This document shows positions 8,605-18,900 of a stretch of 64,000 bases of DNA, piece by piece. The DNA lies in contig JACRIM010000013.1 in the NCBI GenBank assembly GCA_016235815.1, positions 31,199-95,198 on the forward strand, written 5' to 3'. The notes below the pieces were generated by a model, which made no database searches, had not been told where the DNA came from, and saw nothing but the letters and a program-made list of their open reading frames with translations. Position 1 is the first letter of the stretch, and each line of letters begins with the position of its first letter. Source of the DNA: Planctomycetota bacterium (GTDB lineage: Bacteria; Planctomycetota; Phycisphaerae; UBA1845; UTPLA1). Both the position numbers and the translations under genes were made by a program.

Positions 8605-10749
8605 TTACATGCGATCAAGTGTCGAAATCCCCAACAGCCCAAGCCCGATCCGCAAAGCCCGCGCCGTCACATCGCACAGTGCCAGCCGGGACGCCTTCTC
8701 CGCCGCGCCGTCTGCCTGAAGAACCGGGCAGGACTCATAAAACGTCATAAACCTGCCCGCAAGGTCATACAGGTAGTCGCAAAGGAAGTTCGGCAGAAGA
8801 TTGTCAGAGACGACTTCAACGATCTCCCCCAGTTGCAGCACCTTCATCGCAAGCGCCCGCTCCGCCGGGTGGTTAAGCGTGACCCGTGTGTCGACCGACG
8901 GCGAGATCGACTCCGCCCCCTTGCGATAGATCGAACGAATTCGGGCATAGGCATAAAGCAGGTATGGCGCCGTGTTTCCCTGCAGCGCCAACATCTTGTC
9001 CCAACTGAAAACATAGTCAGTGTTGCGGTTCTGACACAGATCGGCGTACTTCACCGAACCGATGCCGACCGTCTCGGCAATCGAGCGAATCTCGTCCTCG
9101 GTGAATCCTCGACGCTTCTCGGCGTCTGCCTCGCTGGCCCGCACCAGCGCCTCAGCCCGTTGCACCGCCTCTTCCAGCAAATCCTTCAGTTTCACCGTGT
9201 CACCAGCCCGCGTGCGGAGCATCTTGCGATCCTCACCCAGCACCGAACCAAAGGAGACATGCTCCATGCGGATGGTTCTCGCTCCTTTACGCAACCAGCC
9301 CAGCGCACCGACTGTCGCAAACAACATCTCAAAGTGCAGCTTCTGGGGGAAGCCCACAAAGTAAATGACCCGATCCGCCCCCAGGCCATTATTGAACGGC
9401 GGCTTCGCCAGCGTCTCCGCCAGTGCCTTCGTCCGTAATGCATATGGATGCGTCGTCGCGTGATGCGTGCGATACAGCGTCGCGGCGAGGTCGGTCGTCG
9501 CATAAAGCGATGCCCCATCCGACTTCTGAATCAGCATCGGCAGCGGATCGCCTTGCGCGCCCTTGAAAACCGGCGACCCATCCGGTTTCTCCAGAAAGAC
9601 GCACACCGCCCCCTTGTCGTCGCGACACACCGCCCGAATCTCGCCCGATTGTCCATCGCTCGCCGAAAGGGCTGACTTCAACTCCTCAACCACCCCCGGC
9701 AGCAGCGGCTCATAGAAACTCTCGCCGCAAATATCATCATCCGTCAGCAAGACTCCAAGCCGACGATAAATCGCGTTGCATTCTCGAAGCGTGGCATCCT
9801 TTGCCTTCTTCCACGCCGTCAGCTCCTGCGTGTTGTCCCGTCCCGCCTTGCCCTGAAGCATGGCGGCGACATACCGCGAGACACCCGACAGCGGATAAGT
9901 CTCACCCGACTGCGCATCAGTCACCGTCAGATCCGTCCCCTCGGCCGCTTCCTCCAGTGCATTCACATAGCGATAGGCCGGCAACAGAATCTCAAAACTC
10001 GGCTGCAGCGCCTCGAGATAGGAGTGAAACTCCGAACCAGTCGGATCGCTTGCCAGATTCTCCTGGTGAATATCCCGGCGCTTTTGCAACAGCGGCCGCT
10101 TCGCATCGATCGTCGCCTTCGCAATGCGCGACAGCTCGTCGGCCAACCGATTGAAGTCCGCGACCGTCTCGCCCTGCCGCTTCCCCATGCAGAGGTGCCA
10201 GAGTGCGAGAATGATCTTCCCGAACTGCGTTCCCCAGTCGCCGAGGTGATTCTGCCGAATGACGCGGTGCCCCTGAAAACTCATCACCCGCGCGATCGTG
10301 TCCCCGATGATCGTGCTGCGCAAATGGCCGACGTGCATCTCCTTCGCCACATTCGGCGAGGAATAATCCACCACGACCGTCTGCGCGTCACGGGCCGCCA
10401 CACGGTCGATGCCAAGATGCCCATCATCGGCGGCGGCAACGGCGCCGATCGACGCCTCTAAGAATACTTGCTTGATCTTGAAATTGATAAACCCCGGCCC
10501 CGCAATCTCCGGTGTCTCCAGCATTTCCAATGCAGCCGCCGGCAGCGCTTCAACGATCTTCTGGGCGACTTCTCGCGGCTTCGCTCCGAGCCGTTTCGCC
10601 AGACCCATGGCCGCGTTGCACTGGTAATCCCCATGCTTGGCGTCTTTGGCCCGCGAAATCTCGGGATCGGCCCCCGCTGCCTGCTCCCCCAGCGCCGAGT
10701 GCAGCGCTGCCCCGACATGTTCCCGCAATTGCTGCAGAATCGCTTTCAT
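8605..10749 (-). CDS. argS: Arginyl-tRNA synthetase
   Basis: Charges tRNA-Arg with arginine. The protein has the ArgS N-terminal domain (PGFINFKI near 85-92), the class I signature HVGH at 139-142 within SSPNVAKEMHVGHLRSTIIG, the HLGDWGTQFG motif, the degenerate KMSKS loop (GEDRKMLRTRAGD) and the C-terminal DALR anticodon-binding domain ending in GLLGIS. At 714 residues it is clearly longer than the usual 550-590; the extra length falls in the catalytic region between HLGDWGTQFG and YATTDLAA (about residues 190-430). The gene follows rsfS with only 3 bases between them, so the two are probably cotranscribed. Confidence 0.95.
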   Translation of the reverse strand: MKAILQQLREHVGAALHSALGEQAAGADPEISRAKDAKHGDYQCNAAMGLAKRLGAKPREVAQKIVEALPAAALEMLETPEIAGPGFINFKIKQVFLEASIGAVAAADDGHLGIDRVAARDAQTVVVDYSSPNVAKEMHVGHLRSTIIGDTIARVMSFQGHRVIRQNHLGDWGTQFGKIILALWHLCMGKRQGETVADFNRLADELSRIAKATIDAKRPLLQKRRDIHQENLASDPTGSEFHSYLEALQPSFEILLPAYRYVNALEEAAEGTDLTVTDAQSGETYPLSGVSRYVAAMLQGKAGRDNTQELTAWKKAKDATLRECNAIYRRLGVLLTDDDICGESFYEPLLPGVVEELKSALSASDGQSGEIRAVCRDDKGAVCVFLEKPDGSPVFKGAQGDPLPMLIQKSDGASLYATTDLAATLYRTHHATTHPYALRTKALAETLAKPPFNNGLGADRVIYFVGFPQKLHFEMLFATVGALGWLRKGARTIRMEHVSFGSVLGEDRKMLRTRAGDTVKLKDLLEEAVQRAEALVRASEADAEKRRGFTEDEIRSIAETVGIGSVKYADLCQNRNTDYVFSWDKMLALQGNTAPYLLYAYARIRSIYRKGAESISPSVDTRVTLNHPAERALAMKVLQLGEIVEVVSDNLLPNFLCDYLYDLAGRFMTFYESCPVLQADGAAEKASRLALCDVTARALRIGLGLLGISTLDRM

Positions 10750-10752
10750 CCG

Positions 10753-11187
10753 TCACGCCGTCCAGTCGATCCGCGGCCGCTCGCCCCACATCGAATCGAG
10801 GTCGTAATAAGCCCGACGCTCCCCGTCGAACAGGTGAATCACCGTATCGACATAATCCAAAATGATCCACGCGCTGTCGTGATACCCATCAACCACATAA
10901 GGCTTCTCGCCCATCGTCCGGCCCATCTGCTCGATATGGTCCGCCACCGCCCGCATCTGCCGGTCGCTGGTGCCCGTCCCAATCACGAAATAGTCGCAGA
11001 TTGGGCTGATCCCCACGAGGTCCAGCATCACCACGTCCTCGCAGTGATCGGAAAGCATCAGCCGCGCGCACGCGATGCCGAACTTCCGCGCTGCCTCATT
11101 CGTCATCACCGGACGGATGCGCGGCGGAAGCGGCTCTTCGCGGGTCGGCGGTTTGGTTTTCAACGCTCGTTTCGCCATGGTTGCCAT
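10753..11187 (-). CDS. rsfS: Ribosomal silencing factor RsfS
   Basis: RsfS binds ribosomal protein uL14 and blocks subunit joining when nutrients are short. The core DVVMLDLVGISPICDYFVI, GTSDRQMRAVADHIE, the DSAWIILDYVDTVIHLF stretch and the C-terminal YYDLDSMWGERP are diagnostic. I chose the ATG at 11187 because AAGGA lies 4 bases upstream. A longer frame reaching 11274 would start inside the hppA terminator hairpin and adds an arginine-rich, non-conserved leader. It gives 144 residues with a basic N-terminal tail. It is followed at once by argS. Confidence 0.9.
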   Translation of the reverse strand: MATMAKRALKTKPPTREEPLPPRIRPVMTNEAARKFGIACARLMLSDHCEDVVMLDLVGISPICDYFVIGTGTSDRQMRAVADHIEQMGRTMGEKPYVVDGYHDSAWIILDYVDTVIHLFDGERRAYYDLDSMWGERPRIDWTA

Positions 11188-11253
11188 TCTATCCTTTAGC
11201 CCCCGGCGTTGCCGGTGGGTGGGTTGCGGCGCGTCGCATCGCTCATCATTCAG

Positions 11254-11289
11254 AAAAAAGGCCCCGGCCGACATTCGACCGGGGCCTTT
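11254..11289 (-). terminator. Intrinsic terminator downstream of hppA
   Basis: An 11-bp perfect stem, AAAGGCCCCGG (11257-11267) with CCGGGGCCTTT (11279-11289), around an 11-base loop. On the reverse strand it ends in a run of six U (complement of 11254-11259). It lies 29 bases past the hppA stop and separates hppA from rsfS-argS. Confidence 0.88.
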
Positions 11290-11317
11290 GGAAAAACAAC
11301 CGAGTCATCGGCTCGCG

Positions 11318-13777
11318 TCAGATCTTCTCTGGGATTCGCATGGCGTAGAACGATCGCCAGACGAACGTAAGCCCAATCAGGAGGAACACCGTGCCGATGA
11401 TCGCGGTGTAGTCACCGCTGTGCGCCTTGGTGGCGGCGTTCTTCATCTCGACGGCTATTTCAACGGCGAGCAGACCAAACAACGTCGAGAACTTGATGAT
11501 CGGGTTCAACGCCACGCTGGTCGTGTCCTTGAACGGATCGCCGACCGTGTCGCCAACCACCGTCGCCGCATGGAGGGCCGTACCCTTCTCCTTGAAGTCA
11601 ACTTCAACGAGCTTCTTCGCGTTGTCCCACGCGCCGCCCGCGTTGGCCATGTAAATAGCCTGGAAGAGGCCGAAGCAGGCGATGGAAACGAGATACGCGA
11701 CAAAGAAGTTCGGATCGAAGAACGCAAACGCCAGTGTCAGCGACATCAGGGCGATGAAGATATTCCACATTCCGCTTTGTGCGTACTGAGTGCAAATCTT
11801 CACCACGGTGATCGAATCGTTGATGTCCGCCTCTTTCTTGGAGAGGTCCATGTTCTTCTTGATGAACTCAACCGCACGATACGCACCAGTCGTCACGGCC
11901 TGCATCGATGCGCCGCCGAACCAGTGAATCACCGCGCCGCCGCAGAGGAAGCCCAGCAGCACCGGTGCATCCGTCAGGCTCAGCTTCAACAAACCATCCC
12001 GCTCAAGGAGCAGGATGATCGAAAAGATCATCGTCGTGGCGCCGACCACCGCCGTGCCGATCAGCACCGGCTTGGCCGTCGCCTTAAACGTATTGCCCGC
12101 CGAATCGTTCGCCTCCAGATAATGCTTGCCAAGCTTGAAGTCCGGCGTAAAGCCGAAGTCCCGCTTGATCTCCTCGCTGATGCCCGGAATGCTCTCGGTC
12201 TGAGCCAGCTCGAACACCGACTGGGCGTTATCCGTCACAGGGCCATAGCTGTCCACCGCGATGGTGACCGGTCCCATGCAAAGGAAGCCGAACGCCACCA
12301 GGCCGAACGCAAAGATCGGAGCATGTTGGCCCATCACGGCCCCAAGCCCTTGCCCGGCATCATGACCGAGCAGGCTGACAAAATAGGCACCGGCCATTAA
12401 TGCGGTAATCAACATCCCTTTCCAGAACGCACTGAAATTACCCGCGACAATGCCGGACAGAATCGTCAGCGACGCTCCGCCTTCGCGCGACGCCGTCACG
12501 ATCTCATGTACGTGCTTCGAATGCGAACTGGTGAAGATCTTTGTGAACTCAGGGATTAACACGGCCGCCAGCGTGCCGCAACTGATGATCGACGCCAATT
12601 GCCACCAGAGGTCCGGCAACGCCTTGCCACCGACCGCCAGGTCTTTGAGAAGCAAATTACTCATGAAAAACGACGTCGAGATGCAAAGAATCGCCGCGAT
12701 CCAGATCAATCGCGTCAGGGGGTGCTCGAAGTTGAACTCCTTCAGCCCCTTGTACTTCGCCTCGGAGATCGCCTGATTGATGAAGTATGAGATACCCGAC
12801 ATGCAGTCCATCAGGAAACGCATCGCGAAAATCCAGACGATCAGCTTCGCCTGAATATCGACGTCCTTCACCGCAAGCGTGATGAAGGAAATCAGCGCGA
12901 CGCCCGTCACGCCGTATGTTTCAAATCCGTCCGCCGTCGGGCCGACCGAGTCACCGGCATTGTCACCGGTGCAGTCGGCAATGACGCCGGGGTTTCGCGG
13001 ATCGTCTTCTTTGACGTTGAAGACAATCTTCATCAAGTCCGACCCGATGTCGGCGATCTTGGTAAAGATACCGCCCGCGATTCGCAGTGCCGACGCACCA
13101 AGCGACTCACCGATGGCAAAGCCAAGGAAGCAGATGCCGACAATTTCACGCGGCACGAACAGGAGGATGATGACCATCATCACCAGTTCGAGCGAAATCA
13201 GGAACAAACCGACCGACATGCCCGCGCGAAGGGGAATGTTCACCACGTCCCACGGCTCGCCGCGAAGCGAGGCAAACGCCGTGCGACAATTGGCATAGGT
13301 GTTCACGCGAATGCCATACCATGCAACCCAGTACGACCCGCCCATTCCCACGATGGAGAAGAACAGCACCTTCGCCGCGGTGTCCCACGACTTGTGCTGC
13401 AGGCCGACGAAGTAATACGTCATCGCCACCGACATGATCGCAAACAACATGAGCAGAAACTTGCCCTGCTGGATCAGGTAGGTCTTGCACGTCTGAAAAA
13501 TGATCTCGGCGACATCCAGCATCGACTTGTGCGCCGGCAGCTTGTGGATCTGACTGCGAAGATACAAGCTGAATCCCAGCGTGATGCAGATGACTCCCGC
13601 GCCGCATAACAACAGCTTCCACCCGTTGACGGACGTGCCGAACAGGTTGAAGTGAGCATTATGCAAATCTGGAATCGCCAGATCCGCCTCGCTCGCCATG
13701 GCGGTGTTCGCCGCCAACCCGAGCGCCGCAATGGCCCCGAGCGTACACAGTGTCAGTTTTTGAAGTCGGTTACTCAC
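11318..13777 (-). CDS. hppA: Membrane-bound proton-translocating pyrophosphatase
   Basis: An integral membrane pump that uses PPi hydrolysis to move H+ (or Na+). The 819-residue protein has about 15-16 hydrophobic segments. The substrate motifs are present: FTKIADIGSDLMK (about 238-250), the acidic EDDPRNPGVIADCTGDNAGD (about 257-276), AVDSYGPVTDNAQSV and, near the C-terminus, GDTVGDPFKDTTSVALNP. The segment GNTFKATAKP has Lys at the position that marks K+-independent enzymes (K+-dependent ones have Ala), so K+ independence is inferred. The N-terminus carries a hydrophobic, signal-like stretch and an extra loop (residues 1-55) before the first core helix. It ends at a strong terminator. Confidence 0.92.
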   Translation of the reverse strand: MSNRLQKLTLCTLGAIAALGLAANTAMASEADLAIPDLHNAHFNLFGTSVNGWKLLLCGAGVICITLGFSLYLRSQIHKLPAHKSMLDVAEIIFQTCKTYLIQQGKFLLMLFAIMSVAMTYYFVGLQHKSWDTAAKVLFFSIVGMGGSYWVAWYGIRVNTYANCRTAFASLRGEPWDVVNIPLRAGMSVGLFLISLELVMMVIILLFVPREIVGICFLGFAIGESLGASALRIAGGIFTKIADIGSDLMKIVFNVKEDDPRNPGVIADCTGDNAGDSVGPTADGFETYGVTGVALISFITLAVKDVDIQAKLIVWIFAMRFLMDCMSGISYFINQAISEAKYKGLKEFNFEHPLTRLIWIAAILCISTSFFMSNLLLKDLAVGGKALPDLWWQLASIISCGTLAAVLIPEFTKIFTSSHSKHVHEIVTASREGGASLTILSGIVAGNFSAFWKGMLITALMAGAYFVSLLGHDAGQGLGAVMGQHAPIFAFGLVAFGFLCMGPVTIAVDSYGPVTDNAQSVFELAQTESIPGISEEIKRDFGFTPDFKLGKHYLEANDSAGNTFKATAKPVLIGTAVVGATTMIFSIILLLERDGLLKLSLTDAPVLLGFLCGGAVIHWFGGASMQAVTTGAYRAVEFIKKNMDLSKKEADINDSITVVKICTQYAQSGMWNIFIALMSLTLAFAFFDPNFFVAYLVSIACFGLFQAIYMANAGGAWDNAKKLVEVDFKEKGTALHAATVVGDTVGDPFKDTTSVALNPIIKFSTLFGLLAVEIAVEMKNAATKAHSGDYTAIIGTVFLLIGLTFVWRSFYAMRIPEKI

Positions 13778-14425
13778 ATCTTGCTCCGTTGCTGTTTTCC
13801 TTGGTGTCGAATGTCGTTGTTCGGTAGATTCCGATTTCGCTCACCGACGCCGCGCCGGCCGTCGGACTTTGTGCAAAACTTCACAAGCGTTTCAAAGACT
13901 CCACGTTGCCCGCTCCCCGCTGTGGGGATCGATTCGTCGCAGCCGGTTCTCGAACCGCGACAACGCTCGCCCTGAACTTTCCTTTTTGGTTGCGGTGCTC
14001 GGCGATTCATCCGCGCCACGTTGCCGACACCGGAATTGTTGACATGGAGAGAGGCTTAATTCGCCCGTCTACCCAACCATGTCCGCGCCGTCCATCGTAG
14101 CATTTTGTGCAAACGCGGAAAGCACACCTGAGCGGCACACTATAGAGGATGCTGCTTCCCCCAATCAAGCCCTTTTCGACGGAACCCTCGGTGGGATTCG
14201 GAGTTACGGGAACTTGGCCCACTTAGACGGCTTCTCGGCAACCTCACGCCCCACATTCAAGCACACTCTGTTCTTAACTACCTTTCTGACAATAGGTTAT
14301 GCTCCGATCGGCTCTAAAGCAACCTCAAGACGCCGTCAAATCCGCCAGTTTGCCCACGGCGGCGATCAACATATGATGCCCTTCGGTCGCATTGAGGTCG
14401 AAAATCTTCCGACCGGAGCCAACCA
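13778..14425. other. Long divergent intergenic region between hppA and the FlgT-like gene
   Basis: These 648 bases separate two divergent genes. No coding frame with a credible start and product was seen. A GC-rich hairpin (CCGACG...CGTCGG, about 13842-13865) lies 65-90 bases upstream of hppA, and a candidate hppA promoter at 14139-14168 implies a 5' leader of roughly 350 bases. No known riboswitch was recognised. Confidence 0.5.
14139..14168 (-). promoter_or_regulatory. Candidate hppA promoter
   Basis: On the reverse strand TTGATT (14163-14168), an 18-base spacer and TATAGT (14139-14144, five of six matches to TATAAT) form a sigma70-like promoter pointing at hppA, about 360 bases upstream of its start. 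A nearer promoter may exist. Confidence 0.4.
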
Positions 14426-15568
14426 ATGTACAACCCCCTCCATCTCCTCCTGATCCTTGCTGCAATCGCAACGCCCTCCATTGCCGAACCACCCTCCGAC
14501 AAATGGATCACCATGGAGGGCAAGGCTGCCGGCACAAACATGAACGCCATGGAACAGGCCAAGCAGGACGCACTTCGTCGCGCCGTCGAACAAGCCTGCG
14601 GCGTTTTCATCACCGGCCAGACCCAGACCAGGGACTACGCCGCCGTCTATGACAAGGCGATGGCACAGGCCCAGGGCTATGTCACCGAATTCAAGATCAC
14701 CGCCTCGCGCGTCGAGAACGGCATGAGCTACTGCACCGTCAGCGCGCTGGTCTCGCTCAAATCGTTTGAGGAAGAATGGGCGAGACTCCTTCACACCCTT
14801 GAATCCGAGGAAAACCCGCGCTGCATCGTCGTCATCGTCGAAGACAACAACGTCGACGATGCCAATCCACCCGCGGCCGGCGGCGTCGCCCAGTCCATCA
14901 TTGAAAACTCATTTATGAAAAAGGGAATCCAACTGATGGACAACACCGGCTCACGCGACACCCGCAACCGCGACATCGAAGTCGCCGCGCAGAGCAACGA
15001 CATCAAGAAACTCGCGGCGATGTATGGATCGTTCAAGTCCGACGTCATCATCACCGGCAAAGCCGAAGCCCGCGCCGCCGGCGCCAGTGAACTCGCCGGC
15101 CGCACCATCTTCAAATGGTCCGCCACCATCAGCATTCGCGCCTATCATACCGACAGTGCCCAACTGCTCATGTCAAACTCCTACACCGCAACCGCCACGT
15201 CGGTGAACCCCAACGCCGGCGGAAACGACGCACTGAAAAAGTGCGCGGATGAATACAGCGGCGCCATCCTCCGCGAAATGGCCGAGGCCTGGCGCAAGCG
15301 CCAACAAGTCCGCCGCACCGTGCAGGTCACGCTGGAGAACTGCACCCGAGCCGACTACAAAGCTTTTGAAGAAGCCGTTCGAGCCCTGGACGGCGTACAG
15401 GGCATCCGCATGCGCGAGCTGGTGAAGGAAGTCTGCCAGACCGAAATCGAATGGTCCTACGACAACGAGCGGCTCATATCGAGGATTGAAGAACTCAAGG
15501 TCGGTTCAACGCGATACACGGTCACCGAACAAACCCACGACCGCGTGACCTTCAAACTTGAAAAATAG
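14426..15568 (+). CDS. Secreted FlgT/LPP20-like protein of unknown function
   Basis: A 380-residue exported protein with a short signal peptide (LHLLLILAAIATPSIAEP). Residues about 28-115 resemble the N-terminal domain of FlgT and LPP20-type lipoproteins: an (A)MEQAKQDALRRAVEQACG helix, then a GYVTEF strand and a CTVSALVSL strand. A central region (about 125-270) containing CIVVIVEDNNVDD and DVIITGKAEARAAG resembles the FlgT middle domain fold. The C-terminal about 90 residues (VQVTLENCTRADYKAFEEAV) look like a small ferredoxin-like beta-alpha domain. No lipobox cysteine is seen. No flagellar genes are adjacent, so a flagellar role is not implied; the family assignment is tentative. Confidence 0.7.
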   Translation: MYNPLHLLLILAAIATPSIAEPPSDKWITMEGKAAGTNMNAMEQAKQDALRRAVEQACGVFITGQTQTRDYAAVYDKAMAQAQGYVTEFKITASRVENGMSYCTVSALVSLKSFEEEWARLLHTLESEENPRCIVVIVEDNNVDDANPPAAGGVAQSIIENSFMKKGIQLMDNTGSRDTRNRDIEVAAQSNDIKKLAAMYGSFKSDVIITGKAEARAAGASELAGRTIFKWSATISIRAYHTDSAQLLMSNSYTATATSVNPNAGGNDALKKCADEYSGAILREMAEAWRKRQQVRRTVQVTLENCTRADYKAFEEAVRALDGVQGIRMRELVKEVCQTEIEWSYDNERLISRIEELKVGSTRYTVTEQTHDRVTFKLEK

Positions 15569-15593
15569 CAACGTCGCGTGTCGACCTGCCGAC

Positions 15594-15848
15594 CTACGGC
15601 GACGGCGGATTCTCATCCCGCGATCGGCCGCTCCGCACATGTTCCGCCACGTGTTCATACACCGTGGCAAGAAACCCCATCAGCGGAAACTTGCCCTTCG
15701 GCACCGGCACCGGGCCAAGCCGCTTCAACGCCGGCGCGGCATCGTCCATTGCCGGCGGCGAATTCAATTCCCCCGCCAAGGACCAGAACCGCTGCGGGTC
15801 CGTCAACAAATCCGTCGGTGGCTTCACGCCGTTCTCACTCGTTCCCAT
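15594..15848 (-). CDS. Small conserved-looking protein downstream of the SNF2 helicase
   Basis: An 84-residue soluble protein on the same strand as, and 92 bases after, the SNF2 helicase gene. A good AGGGGA box lies 5 bases upstream of the ATG at 15848. The middle of the protein (KRLGPVPVPKGKFPLMGFLA) has no low-complexity bias and the composition is balanced, so it reads like a true protein, while the tail (RSGRSRDENPPSP) looks disordered. No known family is recognised. It overlaps no better gene on the other strand and almost reaches the stop of the convergent FlgT-like gene. Confidence 0.6.
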   Translation of the reverse strand: MGTSENGVKPPTDLLTDPQRFWSLAGELNSPPAMDDAAPALKRLGPVPVPKGKFPLMGFLATVYEHVAEHVRSGRSRDENPPSP

Positions 15849-15940
15849 GGGTTCCCCTAGTTTTCCACAACCTCATCAATCCGAGCACAAGGCGCAAGCC
15901 TTGTGGCATGTCGACACCGGCTTCATCGTGGCGCGACGAT

Positions 15941-18900
15941 CTAATTCTCAACAACCGCCTCGTCGGTCAGCGTCAGATAGTCCCGAAGCTCCTTCGACGA
16001 CAAGCCCGTCAGCCATTCATCCCCGCTACCCACGATCCGGTCGGCCAGTGCCGACTTCTCCGCGAGCAGCCGATCGATCCGATCCTCCACGGTTCCTATG
16101 CACACAAACTTATGCACCTGCACGCGCCGTGTCTGCCCGATGCGATGAACGCGATCCGTCGCCTGATCCTCCACGGCCGGGTTCCACCATCGGTCAAAGT
16201 GGAACACGTGATTCGCCTTCGTAAGATTCAATCCGAATCCGCCCGCCTTCAAGCTTAGCAGAAAGATCCGCTGCGGATTCGCCGGATCCTGAAACGCCTC
16301 GATCATCTCGTTTCGCTTCTTCATCGGCGTCCCGCCATGCAGGAACGGAACTTGCACGCCGAGCCGCGTCGCCATCAACCGTTCCAGCAGATCGCCCATC
16401 TCCCGATACTGCGTGAACACCAGTGCCGCGTCGCCTTCCTCCAGCACTTCTTCAAGCATTTCCACGAGCCGCTCGCATTTGCCGCTTCGCCCGTCCAGCG
16501 GGCCTTCCGATTTGAGAAAATGCGCCGGGTGGTTGCAAATCTGTTTCAGCTTCGTCAGCGTCGCCAGAATCATCCCGCGCCGCCGAATGCCCGTCGCCCG
16601 GTCCACCTCGTTCATTAACGCGTTAACCGTCCGCTCATAGATCGCCGCCTGCTCCGCCGTGAGATTGCAGAACACCCGCATCTCCATCTTCTCCGGCAGG
16701 TCGCACGCCACGGTCGGATCGCTCTTGAGCCGCCGCAACAAAAACGGCCGGATCATGCGCCGTAGCTGGTCGGCCCGCTCCTTGTCGCCGAGCTTCTCCA
16801 CCGGCACCGCGAACTTGGCGCGAAACGACGACGCCGTGCCCAGCAACCCGGGATTCAGCACCTCCATGATCGACCATAATTCAGACAGGTGATTCTCGAC
16901 CGGCGTGCCCGTCAGCGCAACGCGATGGTCGGAGTTCAGCTCACGCAGCGCGACCGTCTGCGCCGCCGTCGGGTTCTTGATTTTCTGCGCCTCGTCCATG
17001 GCAATGCGATGCCAGTGGATTCGCTTGAAGTCCTTCTCGCACCGATGGGCCAGACCGTACGTCGTGATGATCAGATCATACTGACGCACGGCGTTGACGA
17101 ATGCCTCGCCTGTCAACCGCATGGGACCGTGGTGAACCAACACACGAAGTGACGGCGCAAAACGCTCCACCTCGCGCTGCCAGTTGCCCACCACCGACAT
17201 CGGCGCAAAAAGCAGGGTCGGCCCGATCGCGGATTCGGTCGCCGGCTCATCCGGCGCGCTCTCACGTTCACGCTCACGCTCCGATTGCAACAGGCTGATG
17301 AATTGAATCGTCTTTCCCAGGCCCATGTCATCCGCAAGGCACGCGCCGATTCCCAGCCGGTCCAGGAACGAAAGCCACGAAAGCCCCCGAAGCTGATACG
17401 GACGCATCGTGCCCTTGAACTCCGTGGGTTGCGGCAACTCCTCGACCTCGGCGTTTGGCGTTTCCCGAAGAAACTGCTCAATCCACGACGCCCCGGAAAT
17501 GCCCACCACCGGCAGTCCCGCCGCGTTGTCCTCCGCTCCGCCGACCATGCGAAGCGCCGAAAGCAGCGTGATCTTCCCCGTCGCCTCCTTGCGCATGAAC
17601 TCCAGTGCCTTCGCAGCCGCTTCCTGGTCAAAGCTGATCCACTGCCCGCGCAGCTTCACCAACGACGCCTTTTGTTTTGCCAGCGCCTCGAACTCCTCGA
17701 GCGTCAGACGGTCATCGCCAAGGGCCATTCGCCAGTCGAACTCAAGCAGAGCACCAAGCCCGAACCGGCCGAGTGAAAACTCCTTGCCCCCGGTGATCGG
17801 TTTGAGATGCAGTTGCAGCCCAAGTTGCCGCGTCGCATTTCGCGCCCAGGAGGGGAGATCCAGCTCGAACCCTTCCGCGATCAGAAGCGGCGCGTTCTCT
17901 CGCAGAAACGCGTACACCTCGTCGTTCGTCAGCGCCAGGCCTTCTGCCGCGGGCCGCCGCGCGAACCGCGACAACGGCGGGAACAGCGCCCCGGCCCGAT
18001 TCAACTCCGCCACTAACTGCGAACGACGACTCCCATACCGCCGCCCAAGCAGCGTCGGCCGGTCGCCGCGCTCGCTCAGAATTGCAAACACGTCGTACGG
18101 CCGATCGTCCGGCCCGACCCATTCAATCACCAAACGCCAATCGTCCTGCCCGCCATCCTCGGCCGGTTCAACCAACACAAGACGCAGGCGATCTTCCGAT
18201 TCCTCCGCCTCCTGGGAAGTCTTCGAGATCCACGCATTGACCACCGGCGCAAGCGGTGCAATCTCGTCGGAATGGCAATGCACCACTCGATCCTTGCCAA
18301 GCAGACTGGAGAGCCACGCCAATTCCCATTGCCCCTCAACCCGCGCCCGCTCGTGTATGTCATCAAAAAAATCGTCGCGTGAAAGCGACCGGCGAATCAC
18401 CGCGTCTGCGGACTCAGAAAGGAAACTGTCCAGGAGCCACACCGCATCCGACGATGACCGATCATTGCCAACCACGCTCCGACACACCGGAGGCATCGCC
18501 GAAAGCATCGCCTCCAGCCACCCCAGCACATCGGGCGACGGCGATACAATGTGCCATCGCCCCTCGAACGTGCTTTCCTGCGTCTCCGTGATGTTGGGCG
18601 CGAATTGCTGACGTGAAAGCGATTCGACCAGAAACCGCGCAATGCACGCCCAGTATCGCAGCGAATCCGATATGGACTCCATGCCGTGGAGCGACGTTAG
18701 CAGGTCGATCGCATCCGCCGGCCCGAACGAAAGCGTCGTAATACGCGCTCGCCCTGCATTCCCGTTTTGCTCATCAGCCGGAAGCCAAAGCTCCAGGGAC
18801 GACGCCTCCCCGGCGGACGCAATCAGGCCGTCCGACGACAAATCACCCACCGCCGCCTGAAGTCGGGAAATGGCCGACTCCGAATCGCCTTCCAATGTAA

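Noticed and set aside
14079..14453. Forward ORF in the hppA upstream region
   Set aside because: No ribosome binding site, no recognisable protein features, and it overlaps the start of the FlgT-like gene in another frame.
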